This document shows, one piece after another, positions 1-6,278 of a stretch of DNA of 14,684 nucleotides. The notes beneath the pieces were generated by a model. That model had not been told where the DNA came from. It saw only the letters and a program-made list of their open reading frames with translations, and did no database searches. Source of the DNA: an uncultured Planctomycetota bacterium (GTDB taxonomy: Bacteria > Planctomycetota > Planctomycetia > Pirellulales > Thermoguttaceae). Position numbers and translations under genes: made by a program. Position 1 is the stretch's first letter. Every line of letters starts with the position of its first letter. The stretch spans positions 1 through 14,684 of the forward strand of contig CADBTE010000093.1 of NCBI GenBank assembly GCA_902797455.1, given 5' to 3'.

Positions 1-326
1 GAGATGATGTGCGGGACAAAGACCGGTCCAAGCCATGCCCACAGCGCATAGCCGATGAACCAGCCAAAAAGCGCGCCGGCGGCCGAGAAAACAGCGCTGA
101 TCAGCGCGTAAAAGAAGGATCGCTTCGGCCGTTCGATCGACAGGGCAATCTGGAGGACATCGGGGGGGATCGGGAAAAAAGAGCTCTCGGCGAAAGCCAG
201 GACGCACAGGGCGACCGAACCGAAAGGGTGATTGGCCCATGACAACACCCAATCGTAGAGCCGCCGCAGGGGATTGCGGCTTTTCTTGACGGTTTGCTCT
301 TGCTGGGGATCCTGGGGCTCGGTCAT
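1..326 (-). CDS. YqaA/DedA-like (VTT domain) inner-membrane protein, C-terminus beyond the window
   Basis: The reverse strand reads from an ATG at 326 through 108 codons and leaves the window, so only the N-terminal half is present. After a polar, basic start (MTEPQDPQQE...), residues about 28-62 contain HPFGSVALCVLAFAESSFFPIPP followed by a DVLQIALSIERP stretch. This glycine/proline-rich re-entrant element, followed by hydrophobic helices, is typical of the YqaA branch of the DedA/SNARE-associated (VTT) superfamily. Those are multi-pass inner-membrane proteins; relatives are linked to membrane homeostasis and lipid-carrier transport, and YqaA itself has no firm function. The gene starts 45 nt after the pckA stop on the same strand with no terminator between them, so co-transcription with pckA is likely. 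The ribosome binding site is weak (AGGAAAG about 6 nt upstream). Confidence 0.75.
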   Translation of the reverse strand, partial: MTEPQDPQQEQTVKKSRNPLRRLYDWVLSWANHPFGSVALCVLAFAESSFFPIPPDVLQIALSIERPKRSFFYALISAVFSAAGALFGWFIGYALWAWLGPVFVPHII

Positions 327-371
327 AGAGGGCTTTCCTAAAGGGTACGGCGGTTCGCCTGAAATACCTGA

Positions 372-1967
372 TTACAGCCGGGGGGGGCCGGCGTTTTTGA
401 TAACCTGGATGATGTCACTGTCGAGGTCTTCGTACTTGGCGAAGTTTTCGTGGAAGAGCTTGGCCAAGCCGCGCGCGGTTTTCTCGTAATCGGCCTTATC
501 ACTCCAGGCGTTCGAGGGGAGCAGAACCTCGCTGGGAACGCCCTGGCAGTGCTTCGGGACATGGAGTCCGAAGATCGGATCGGTGACACACTCCGCGCCG
601 GCCAGTTCACCGCTGTGGATACCGTCGACGATAGCGCGGGTATGCTTGATCGACAGCCGACTGCCGACGCCGTATTTACCCCCCGCCCATCCTGTGTTGA
701 CCAGCCAGGCACGCGAGTCGTACTTTTGCATATTATCGGCCAGCAGTTTGGCGTAGACCGCGGGGTGCCAGACCAGGAACGCCGCGCCGAAGCAGGCCGA
801 GAAGGTTGCCTGCGGCTCGATGATACCGACCTCGGTGCCGGCTACCTTGGCGGTGTATCCGCTGATGAACAGATACATCGCCTGTTCCGGGGTCAGACGG
901 CTGACCGGGGGGAGGACACCGAAGGCGTCACATGTCAGGAGGACGATATTTTTGGGATGCCCCCCCATACACGGCTTTTTGATGTTGCGGATATACTCGA
1001 TCGGGTAGGAAGCCCGGGTGTTTTCGGTCAGAGAGGAGTCTCCGAAGTCGACCAGACGTGACTTATCGTCGTAGACGACATTTTCCAGAACCGTTCCAAA
1101 GCGGATCGCCTCGAAAATCTCCGGTTCGCTTTCGGCCGACAGATTGATGCACTTCGCGTAACAGCCCCCCTCGATATTGACGATCCCATGATCGGTCCAG
1201 TAGTGTTCGTCATCACCGATGAGCTTGCGGTTCGGTTCGGTCGAAAGAGTGGTTTTACCGGTCCCCGACAGACCGAAAAAGAGGGAGACATCGCCGTCGC
1301 GCCCCTCATTGGCCGAGCAGTGCATCGAGAGGATGCCCCGTTTCGGCATCAGGTAGTTCATGATGGTGAAGATACCCTTTTTCATCTCGCCGGCGTACTG
1401 CGTTCCGAGGATGACAAACTCGCCCCGTTCGAAGCTCAGCGAGACGCTGGTGGTCGAGGTGACCGCCTTGACCGACGGGTCGGCGGGGAACTGCCCGGCG
1501 TTGAAGATGACGTAGTCGGGCTTGCCGAAATCCATCAATTCTTCGGGGGTGGGACGCACGAGCATATTCGACATGAACAGAGCGTGGTAGGCCCGGGCGC
1601 AGACGATCCGTACCTTGATCCGATTGGCCTTGTCCCAGCCGGCGAAAGCGTCGATCACGTAGAGCAGATCGCGCGTATTGAGGTAGTCGATGGCCCGCCG
1701 GCGGTTATACAGGAATGATTCTTCGGAGATGGGCGAGTTGACCGGTCCCCACCAGATATCCTTTTCGCTCGCGGGGTTAACGACGATGCGTTTGTCTTTT
1801 GGGGAACGACCCGTTTTAGCGCCGGAGCTGTTGATCAGTGCCCCGGCGGAGGTGATGGCAGCCTTCTCACGCAAGATGGCGTCTTCGTACAACTGAGCCG
1901 GAGACGGATTGCGATGAATACGGCTGACGGAAATTCCGTAACTCGAAAGGTCCATTTCTCTGCGCAT
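372..1967 (-). CDS. pckA: Phosphoenolpyruvate carboxykinase (ATP)
   Basis: Cytosolic enzyme converting oxaloacetate + ATP to phosphoenolpyruvate + CO2 + ADP, the committed gluconeogenic step (it may run backwards in fermenters). The 531-residue length matches the ATP-dependent family (about 530-540). Visible motifs are the substrate-side RSPKDK (54-59), MHCSANEG (215-222, metal ligand His), the P-loop GLSGTGKTTLS (232-242, Lys238), the kinase-2 motif IGDDEH (250-255), the GTEVGIIEPQATFSACFG block (377-394) and NTGWAGG (424-430). GLSGTGKTT plus the adenine-side block separates it from GTP-type enzymes. The start is uncertain: the ATG at 1967 and another four codons inside (1955) are both possible, and neither has a strong Shine-Dalgarno sequence. 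It diverges from icd and is probably followed in the same transcript by the YqaA-like gene. Confidence 0.97.
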   Translation of the reverse strand: MRREMDLSSYGISVSRIHRNPSPAQLYEDAILREKAAITSAGALINSSGAKTGRSPKDKRIVVNPASEKDIWWGPVNSPISEESFLYNRRRAIDYLNTRDLLYVIDAFAGWDKANRIKVRIVCARAYHALFMSNMLVRPTPEELMDFGKPDYVIFNAGQFPADPSVKAVTSTTSVSLSFERGEFVILGTQYAGEMKKGIFTIMNYLMPKRGILSMHCSANEGRDGDVSLFFGLSGTGKTTLSTEPNRKLIGDDEHYWTDHGIVNIEGGCYAKCINLSAESEPEIFEAIRFGTVLENVVYDDKSRLVDFGDSSLTENTRASYPIEYIRNIKKPCMGGHPKNIVLLTCDAFGVLPPVSRLTPEQAMYLFISGYTAKVAGTEVGIIEPQATFSACFGAAFLVWHPAVYAKLLADNMQKYDSRAWLVNTGWAGGKYGVGSRLSIKHTRAIVDGIHSGELAGAECVTDPIFGLHVPKHCQGVPSEVLLPSNAWSDKADYEKTARGLAKLFHENFAKYEDLDSDIIQVIKNAGPPRL

Positions 1968-2067
1968 CGCCTATAGGATCTCCCTCACGAAAAACATCCC
2001 TTTCCCCAGAGGCGCCTTATGGCTTAAGCTTGATTACTGGGGAACATTTTTATCCAATTAACCCTCA

Positions 2068-2073
2068 AGTATA
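2068..2073 (-). promoter_or_regulatory. Possible -10 box of the pckA promoter
   Basis: On the reverse strand TATACT lies about 100 nt upstream of the pckA start. A 17-bp spacer places CTGGAA at the -35 position, which matches TTGACA poorly (3 of 6). The palindrome at 2080-2089 falls inside this spacer, so a bound repressor there would block the promoter. This is a weak call based on position and one hexamer. Confidence 0.3.
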
Positions 2074-2079
2074 TCGGGG

Positions 2080-2089
2080 AAACGCGTTT
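2080..2089. promoter_or_regulatory. Perfect 10-bp palindrome AAACGCGTTT between divergent pckA and icd
   Basis: AAACGCGTTT is self-complementary and flanked by GG on the left and T-run/CC on the right (GGAAACGCGTTTTTTCC). AAACG half-sites around a central CpG recall LacI/GalR-type operators, including regulators of carbon metabolism, but no regulator is encoded here. It sits in the pckA promoter spacer and about 75 bp upstream of the icd -10. The operator role is inference; the palindrome is directly visible. Confidence 0.35.
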
Positions 2090-2141
2090 TTTCCAGTCCC
2101 CCTGGGCTTCTCGCACGGGGGGAGGAACTCGGGCAATACCC

Positions 2142-2169
2142 TTTCTCGATTGGCGCTCGGATATATAAT
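2142..2169 (+). promoter_or_regulatory. Probable icd promoter
   Basis: A consensus TATAAT stands at 2164-2169 in an otherwise GC-rich region. The best -35 candidate, TTTCTC at 2142-2147 with a 16-bp spacer, is poor, so activation by a factor is possible. The leader to the icd ATG would be about 80 nt and contains an interrupted hairpin (CTTG 2180-2183 with CAAG 2205-2208; GCCG 2188-2191 with CGGC 2199-2202). An inverted repeat TCCCCC (2097-2102)/GGGGGA (2118-2123) lies upstream. Confidence 0.55.
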
Positions 2170-2256
2170 GGGGAAAGGCCTTGTCGTGCCGAGACGAACG
2201 GCGGCAAGACCTGTTTGGCAGCTTTGTATCAAGTCCAAAAAGAAAGTTGGAGACTA

Positions 2257-3351
2257 ATGGCCTACGAAGTTACACTGATCACCGGTGATGGGGTTGGTCC
2301 GGAGCTGGCCGCGGCGGCGCGGCAGTGCGTCGACGCGACCGGTGTGGCGATTGATTGGGACGTTCAGGAAGCGGGGATCGACGTGATGGAGAAGACCGGC
2401 AATCCCCTTCCGCCCGCGGTGATGGAGAGTGTTCGTCGGACCCGCTGCGCGTTAAAGGCGCCGATCACCACGCCTGTGGGAAAGGGGTTCCGGAGCATCA
2501 ATGTCCACCTGCGCCAGGAACTCGACCTGTTCGCCTGTGTCCGTCCATGCAAGTACTATCCGGGGGTTCGAACCTTTTTCAGTTCTGTCCCGGTCGACCT
2601 GGTCATCTTCCGCGAGAACACCGAAGATCTCTACGCGGGGATCGAGTTCGCTAAGGGACAGGAGAACACCGCGCAGGTTTGGGAGGCGATCAACCGGCTG
2701 AACGACGGCAAAAAGATTCAGACGCTCCCCGAAGAGACGGGGATCTCGATCAAGCCGATCAGCGTCTCCCGCACCGAGCAGCTTCTGGTTGCGGCGTTTG
2801 AGTACGCCAAGAGCCATCACCGCAGGAAGGTAACAGCGGTTCACAAGGCGAATATCATGAAATATACCGACGGGCTTTTCCTCGAGACCTCGCGCCGGGT
2901 GGCCGAGCGGTATCCCGAGATCGAGTTCGAGGATCGGATCGTCGACAACATGTGCATGCAGCTGGTTCAAAAGCCGGAGCTGTACGACATCGTCGCCCTG
3001 CCGAACCTATACGGCGATATCCTCAGCGACCTGGCCGCCGGTCTGGTGGGGGGGCTCGGTGTGGCGCCCGGCGCCAACATCGGTCACAACGCGGCGGTCT
3101 TCGAGGCGACCCACGGCAGCGCGCCGAAGTACAAAGGGCTGAACAAGGTCAACCCGACGGCGCTGATCCTCTCGGGGATGCTGATGCTCCGTTACTTAAA
3201 AGAGTTCGACGCCGCCGATCGCCTTGAAAAGGCCGTCGCCGCGGTGATCAAAGAGGGGAAAGACGTCACCTACGATATGAAGGCCGATCGGAACGATCCG
3301 ACGGCGGTCGGGACGCGGGAGATGGCCGACGCGATCTGCGCGAAGCTCTAA
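2257..3351 (+). CDS. icd: Isocitrate dehydrogenase, short Thermus/IDH3-like type
   Basis: TCA-cycle enzyme oxidising isocitrate to 2-oxoglutarate + CO2. I start it at the ATG at 2257 (364 residues) because GGAG stands 4 nt upstream and the protein then begins MAYEVTLITGDGVGPE, as the family does; the in-frame ATG 14 codons earlier would add a non-homologous tail. Visible features are the N-terminal TGDGVGPE, isocitrate-binding SINVHLRQ with Arg86 and Arg96, RENTEDLYAG (119-128), HKANIMKYTDG with Lys197, metal ligands in NLYGDILSD (Asp254, Asp258) and the cofactor loop THGSAPKYKG (285-294). The overall shape resembles NAD-linked IDH3/IPMDH-like enzymes. However, Lys291-Tyr292, Val298 and Tyr339 match the NADP-binding residues of E. 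coli Icd, so NADP+ use is likely. Transcription ends at the bidirectional terminator at 3385-3414. Confidence 0.93.
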   Translation: MAYEVTLITGDGVGPELAAAARQCVDATGVAIDWDVQEAGIDVMEKTGNPLPPAVMESVRRTRCALKAPITTPVGKGFRSINVHLRQELDLFACVRPCKYYPGVRTFFSSVPVDLVIFRENTEDLYAGIEFAKGQENTAQVWEAINRLNDGKKIQTLPEETGISIKPISVSRTEQLLVAAFEYAKSHHRRKVTAVHKANIMKYTDGLFLETSRRVAERYPEIEFEDRIVDNMCMQLVQKPELYDIVALPNLYGDILSDLAAGLVGGLGVAPGANIGHNAAVFEATHGSAPKYKGLNKVNPTALILSGMLMLRYLKEFDAADRLEKAVAAVIKEGKDVTYDMKADRNDPTAVGTREMADAICAKL

Positions 3352-3384
3352 AATCCCCAAGCGGCGATAAAGACGGGCATAAAG

Positions 3385-3414
3385 AAAAGACCGGGCGAAA
3401 ACGCCCGGTCTTTT
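3385..3414. terminator. Bidirectional intrinsic terminator between icd and the convergent membrane protein gene
   Basis: A perfect 13-bp stem, AAAAGACCGGGCG (3385-3397) with CGCCCGGTCTTTT (3402-3414), closes an AAAA loop. The stem ends in A-run/T-run, giving a U-tract in both directions. It lies 33 nt after the icd stop and 38 nt beyond the stop of the leftward gene at 3453, so it serves both. Confidence 0.95.
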
Positions 3415-3452
3415 CTTCAAGGAGAATCAGCGCTCCGCGCCCCGGGAGCGGC

Positions 3453-4190
3453 TTATGCCTTTTCCTCGTTCTCATCGGACTGTTTTTCAGACCCTTCTTC
3501 TTTTCCGGTTACATCGATAACCGGACCGGCAAAGGCGTCGAACATCGCCAGGATATTGAGCAGCCCCGCCACCGCGACATAAATGGTCCCGAGATCGAAC
3601 CACCCGCCGAGGGTCAAAACCAGATCGTCGAAGGTGGGGTTTTTGAGCTGGGGATTGGTCACGGAGGCGGTGTAGACCGTCCCCAGATTGGCGCGTGTCG
3701 GCGGGGCGAAGGCACCGTTGAAAAGCAGCGGCTTGCCGCTGTTAAAGCGCGAGGTCTGCAGACAGGCGGGGATTGCGGCGATCCCGCAGGCCGCCTGGGG
3801 GATGAAGTACAAACGTCCGGCGGCTAATTTCTGGATGCCCCTTCCCGCGTCGGAGGGGAAATCACAGTAGACGCACGACGCCCAGCGCGGGGGACCCTGT
3901 TCTCCGTTGGGGAGGGTGGGGTAGTAAGTTCCCGCCCGAATGCCGAGGATCAAGAGCAGAAGAATCGGCACCCCGAAGAAAACGGCCTTGGCGGTTCTTC
4001 CCTGATAGAGATGCCCCAGGCCGGGAATCAGCCAAGCCAGCAACAGTGCCAGGTAACGGTTCTTCAGGTCGATGGTCTGAACTTCTTCCTTGGCGGCGGC
4101 ATTTTCACTGTCGGCACCGCTCTTGGCGGATGTTTGGGCGGAAGAGCCGGAAGAAGAACCTGAGGAAGGGGGGACCATATCGTTTTTCAC
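3453..4190 (-). CDS. Uncharacterised multi-pass membrane protein, DUF6677-like
   Basis: A 245-residue protein of unknown function. Residues 1-40 are a Ser/Ala/Glu-rich disordered tail. A first helix begins around 46 with LALLLAWLIPGLGHLYQGR, a Pro-Gly-x-Gly-His turn seen in TM2-like and related small membrane families; helix two spans about 67-84. A loop with CxxC (Cys106, Cys109) and further Cys135 and Cys143 follows, then a C-terminal helix with the motif DLGTIYVAVAGLLNILAMFD (199-218), and an acidic tail. From memory the two end motifs fit DUF6677, a planctomycete-associated family; I cannot confirm this by search. The start is the GTG at 4190: AAGGA lies about 9 nt before it, while the ATG four codons inside has no such site. 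It lies behind fba but beyond a terminator, and I see no promoter of its own, so expression may depend on readthrough. Confidence 0.8.
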   Translation of the reverse strand: MKNDMVPPSSGSSSGSSAQTSAKSGADSENAAAKEEVQTIDLKNRYLALLLAWLIPGLGHLYQGRTAKAVFFGVPILLLLILGIRAGTYYPTLPNGEQGPPRWASCVYCDFPSDAGRGIQKLAAGRLYFIPQAACGIAAIPACLQTSRFNSGKPLLFNGAFAPPTRANLGTVYTASVTNPQLKNPTFDDLVLTLGGWFDLGTIYVAVAGLLNILAMFDAFAGPVIDVTGKEEGSEKQSDENEEKA

Positions 4191-4219
4191 AGCGAGGTTT
4201 CCTTGACCTGAGGAGGGAA

Positions 4220-4267
4220 GGTAAACAACAAAACAAACGCGGGCAAGAGGATCTCCCGATGCCCGCG
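4220..4267 (-). terminator. Intrinsic terminator downstream of fba
   Basis: Read leftward, CGCGGGCA (4267-4260) pairs with TGCCCGCG (4245-4238) over a 14-nt loop and is followed by TTTGTTTTGTTGTTT. It lies about 60 nt past the fba stop. A second hairpin closer to the stop (AAGCTCA 4288-4294 with TGAGCTT 4299-4305) has its T-run on the other strand and is probably only structural for fba mRNA. Confidence 0.8.
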
Positions 4268-4326
4268 CGGCTTATCTTGCAGCCAGGAAGCTCAAGGGTG
4301 AGCTTTTTGAGTTCTTCACCGGACGC

Positions 4327-5316
4327 TTACTTGCCGAGAGCCTTGCGGACCTCTTCCAGGTGACCGGCGCTGCCGAGCATTTCGTTCTTGTGGATGATGT
4401 ACTCGGCGTAGGCGGGCATGAAAATCTTGCCCGGTTCGCGGAGGTCGAACTTTTCGGGATGGTCGCGGAAGAACTCGCGGTGGATGGCGCACCAGACCAG
4501 ACGGCCGTCGGTGTCGATATTGATCTTCGTCACACCAAGCTTGGCGGCCGGGAGATACTGCTTCTCATCGACGCCGCTGGCGTTCTTCATCGCGCCGCCG
4601 GCGTTGTTGATTCTCTGGACCCACTCCTGCGGAACCGAGGAGCTGCCGTGCATCACCAGCGGGAAGTTCGGCTTGACGGCGTTGACGGCCGCTTGGATCT
4701 TCTCCAGGACGTTGAAGTGAAGCCCCTGCTTCCCCGAGAACTTGAAGGCGCCATGGCTGGTTCCGATGGCGACGGCCAGAGAGTCGACGCCGGTCTTCTC
4801 GATGAATTCGGCGGCCTGGTCCGGGTCGGTCAGCTTGACGCTTCCGACGACGTCTTCCTCAACACCGCCGAGCTGGCCGAGCTCGGCTTCGACGACGATA
4901 CCTTTGTCGTGGGCACGGTCGACGACCCGCTTGGTGATCTCGACGTTCTTGGCGAACTCCTCGTGCGAGGCGTCGACCATCACGGAGGAATAGAAGCCGC
5001 TGTCGATGCAGTCGTAGCAGGCCTCTTCGGTACCGTGGTCAAGGTGAACGGCGAAGATGGCTTCGGGGAAGATGACGTCGGCGTTGCGGATCATCCCCTC
5101 GAGGAAGCGCTTGTCGGTGTAGGAGCGGGCGCCGCGGGAGATCTGGATGATGAACGGAGCGCTCTTGGCGTCATCGTTAGGATCCTCGTTCTTGGCGGAC
5201 TTGCCAAGATTCCCCCGGAAAAGACCGACAATCTGCTCCAGGTTGTTGATATTGTACGCGCCGATGGCATACTTGCCGTAGGCCTGCTTGAAAAGCTCTT
5301 TTGTCGTAACGATCAT
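4327..5316 (-). CDS. fba: Class II (zinc) fructose-1,6-bisphosphate aldolase
   Basis: Cytosolic enzyme that reversibly cleaves fructose 1,6-bisphosphate into dihydroxyacetone phosphate and glyceraldehyde 3-phosphate. At 329 residues it fits the longer class II group. Visible are IIQISRGARSYTDK (56-69), VHLDHG with catalytic Asp93 and zinc ligand His94, VEAELG (142-147), GTSHGAFKF with His188, the zinc/phosphate motif MHGSSSVP (222-229) with His223, and INIDTDGR (266-273). Between GLFRGNL and APFIIQ lies a hydrophilic insert (about 38-52, KNEDPNDD) that I do not recall in relatives. AAGGGAG stands 9 nt before the ATG. It is probably monocistronic, with an extended -10 promoter, a folded leader and its own terminator. 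No other glycolytic gene is nearby. Confidence 0.97.
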   Translation of the reverse strand: MIVTTKELFKQAYGKYAIGAYNINNLEQIVGLFRGNLGKSAKNEDPNDDAKSAPFIIQISRGARSYTDKRFLEGMIRNADVIFPEAIFAVHLDHGTEEACYDCIDSGFYSSVMVDASHEEFAKNVEITKRVVDRAHDKGIVVEAELGQLGGVEEDVVGSVKLTDPDQAAEFIEKTGVDSLAVAIGTSHGAFKFSGKQGLHFNVLEKIQAAVNAVKPNFPLVMHGSSSVPQEWVQRINNAGGAMKNASGVDEKQYLPAAKLGVTKINIDTDGRLVWCAIHREFFRDHPEKFDLREPGKIFMPAYAEYIIHKNEMLGSAGHLEEVRKALGK

Positions 5317-5319
5317 GGA

Positions 5320-5382
5320 TCAAATCTCCCTTGTCGCGGAATTATTTGGGAAAGCCGTCTCGGACCGCGCGGGGCGGCGCAT
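5320..5382 (-). CDS. Possible 20-codon upstream ORF in the fba leader
   Basis: An ATG at 5382, inside the fourth leader hairpin, opens 20 codons (beginning MRRPARSETA) and ends with TGA at 5322-5320, three bases before the fba ATG. The only SD-like sequence (GGAGG in the loop of the third hairpin) is about 14 nt upstream, too far for good initiation. Translation would unfold the hairpin and could couple to fba, but it may be chance. Confidence 0.2.
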   Translation of the reverse strand: MRRPARSETAFPNNSATREI

Positions 5383-5444
5383 GAGACGGCTAGAGACCTC
5401 CAACGGCTCTAGCGGGCGTGAGGCCCTTGGCGGCGCTCGCCAAG
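5354..5444 (-). promoter_or_regulatory. Four-hairpin structured 5' leader of fba
   Basis: In transcript order (leftward) the leader forms H1 CTTGGCG/CGCCAAG (5444-5426, loop of 5), H2 GGGC/GCCC (5426-5414), H3 GCTAGAG/CTCTAGC as 7 bp with an 11-nt loop (5413-5389), and H4 GCCGTCTC/GAGACGGC (5390-5354) with a GC-rich apical part. The helices follow each other with no unpaired bases, so they could stack. About 37 nt, including the ribosome binding site, separate H4 from the ATG. There is no U-run after H4, so if it regulates, control would be at translation or mRNA stability. I match it to no known riboswitch. Confidence 0.55.
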
Positions 5445-5465
5445 AGCAAAAAACACCCAGCTGTT

Positions 5466-5474
5466 ATTATACCA
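5466..5474 (-). promoter_or_regulatory. Extended -10 promoter of fba
   Basis: Leftward, TGGTATAAT (5474-5466) gives a perfect TATAAT with the TGn extension. The -35 position holds CTGGTA (3 of 6), normal for extended -10 promoters. Transcription would start near 5459, giving a leader of about 140 nt. An inverted repeat TTCCCC/GGGGAA with a 15-nt spacer lies just upstream of the -10 and could be an operator or a weak end signal for trmB. Confidence 0.75.
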
Positions 5475-5514
5475 AATTCCCCTTGGGATACCAGATGGGG
5501 GAACGGCACGCGGA

Positions 5515-6270
5515 CTAAGTCGGGTTCTTCGTCCACTGGCATCCGTAGACCGGCAGGTTGTGCAGACGGGTTCGGCGCTCAAAATGGGTCGAGAAGTGGT
5601 CCATAATTGTCTGGAGCGAGTCTTCGTTTTTCCGGGGAGGGGCATTGGCCGGAGGGTTGTCATCGCCGCGCTCGACCAGCCTGGGGGCCTCTTCTTCGCC
5701 GGAGGGCTCTTCGTTGGGGAGAATCGGGTTTTCGATCTGCAAGGGGCCCGAAAGGCCGGTCTCGGTCTTTACCAGATCGAGGGTCGAGAGGTAATACTCG
5801 CGTACGTCGGTCCGAAAATAGAGTGTTCCGCCGTCGGCCAGGCGGTCTTCAATGAGTTTGAGCACATCGGCGCGGAGGATACGGCGCTTTCGATGCGATT
5901 TTTTCCACCAGGGATCGGGGAAATAGACATGGACGGCCCGAAGCGACCGGCTCGGTATCCACCGCTGGAGGAGCGTCGCCGCGTCGGAATTGATCATCAC
6001 CGCGTTTTTGACCCCTCCTTTGGCTAAAGAAGCGGCGGAGATGAGGGCGTAGCGATAGGCGATCTCGACTCCGATGAAACCGTTTTCGGGGCGTGTCGGG
6101 GCGGTCTTCCTTAAGAAAAGCCCCTTGCCCGAACCGATCTCCAGTTCCAGCGCACAGGGGCGGCCGAAGAGCCTCTCGGGGCTGATCGGTTCGGTGATTT
6201 GCTCGGGAGTAATCAGCAGACCGGTTAAGTCGAGCTGACCTCGAATCTTTTCGAAGGAGGAACGGCCCAT
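5515..6270 (-). CDS. trmB: tRNA (guanine-N7-)-methyltransferase
   Basis: SAM-dependent enzyme that forms 7-methylguanosine at position 46 in the tRNA variable loop. Its 251 residues exceed the usual 210-240. Class I methyltransferase motif I is ELEIGSGKG (42-50), the acidic motif is FIGVEI (65-70), and the family signature is VYFPDPWWKKSHRKRR (115-130), followed by TLYFRTD (149-155). The closing motif THFERR (228-233) and PVYG (240-243) match the family's C-terminus. A low-complexity segment rich in Pro, Glu and Asn (about 181-218) separates the last strand from that motif and explains the extra length. The start lies 8 nt after the stop of the upstream FabZ-like gene, so the two form an operon and translation is probably coupled. 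No good terminator follows. Confidence 0.95.
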   Translation of the reverse strand: MGRSSFEKIRGQLDLTGLLITPEQITEPISPERLFGRPCALELEIGSGKGLFLRKTAPTRPENGFIGVEIAYRYALISAASLAKGGVKNAVMINSDAATLLQRWIPSRSLRAVHVYFPDPWWKKSHRKRRILRADVLKLIEDRLADGGTLYFRTDVREYYLSTLDLVKTETGLSGPLQIENPILPNEEPSGEEEAPRLVERGDDNPPANAPPRKNEDSLQTIMDHFSTHFERRTRLHNLPVYGCQWTKNPT

Positions 6271-6278
6271 GACCTGTC

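Noticed and set aside
2030..2257. 75-codon frame across the pckA-icd spacer
   Set aside because: It overlaps both promoters, has no ribosome binding site and ends at the icd start; the peptide resembles nothing.
4288..4308. Rightward terminator (AAGCTCA/TGAGCTT plus T-run)
   Set aside because: No rightward gene precedes it; the pairing is real but it is probably a 3' hairpin of the leftward fba mRNA.
4360..5412. 350-codon open frame antisense to fba
   Set aside because: Same cause: strong codon bias of fba. The translation is repetitive Val/Asp/Gly/Leu with no family resemblance.
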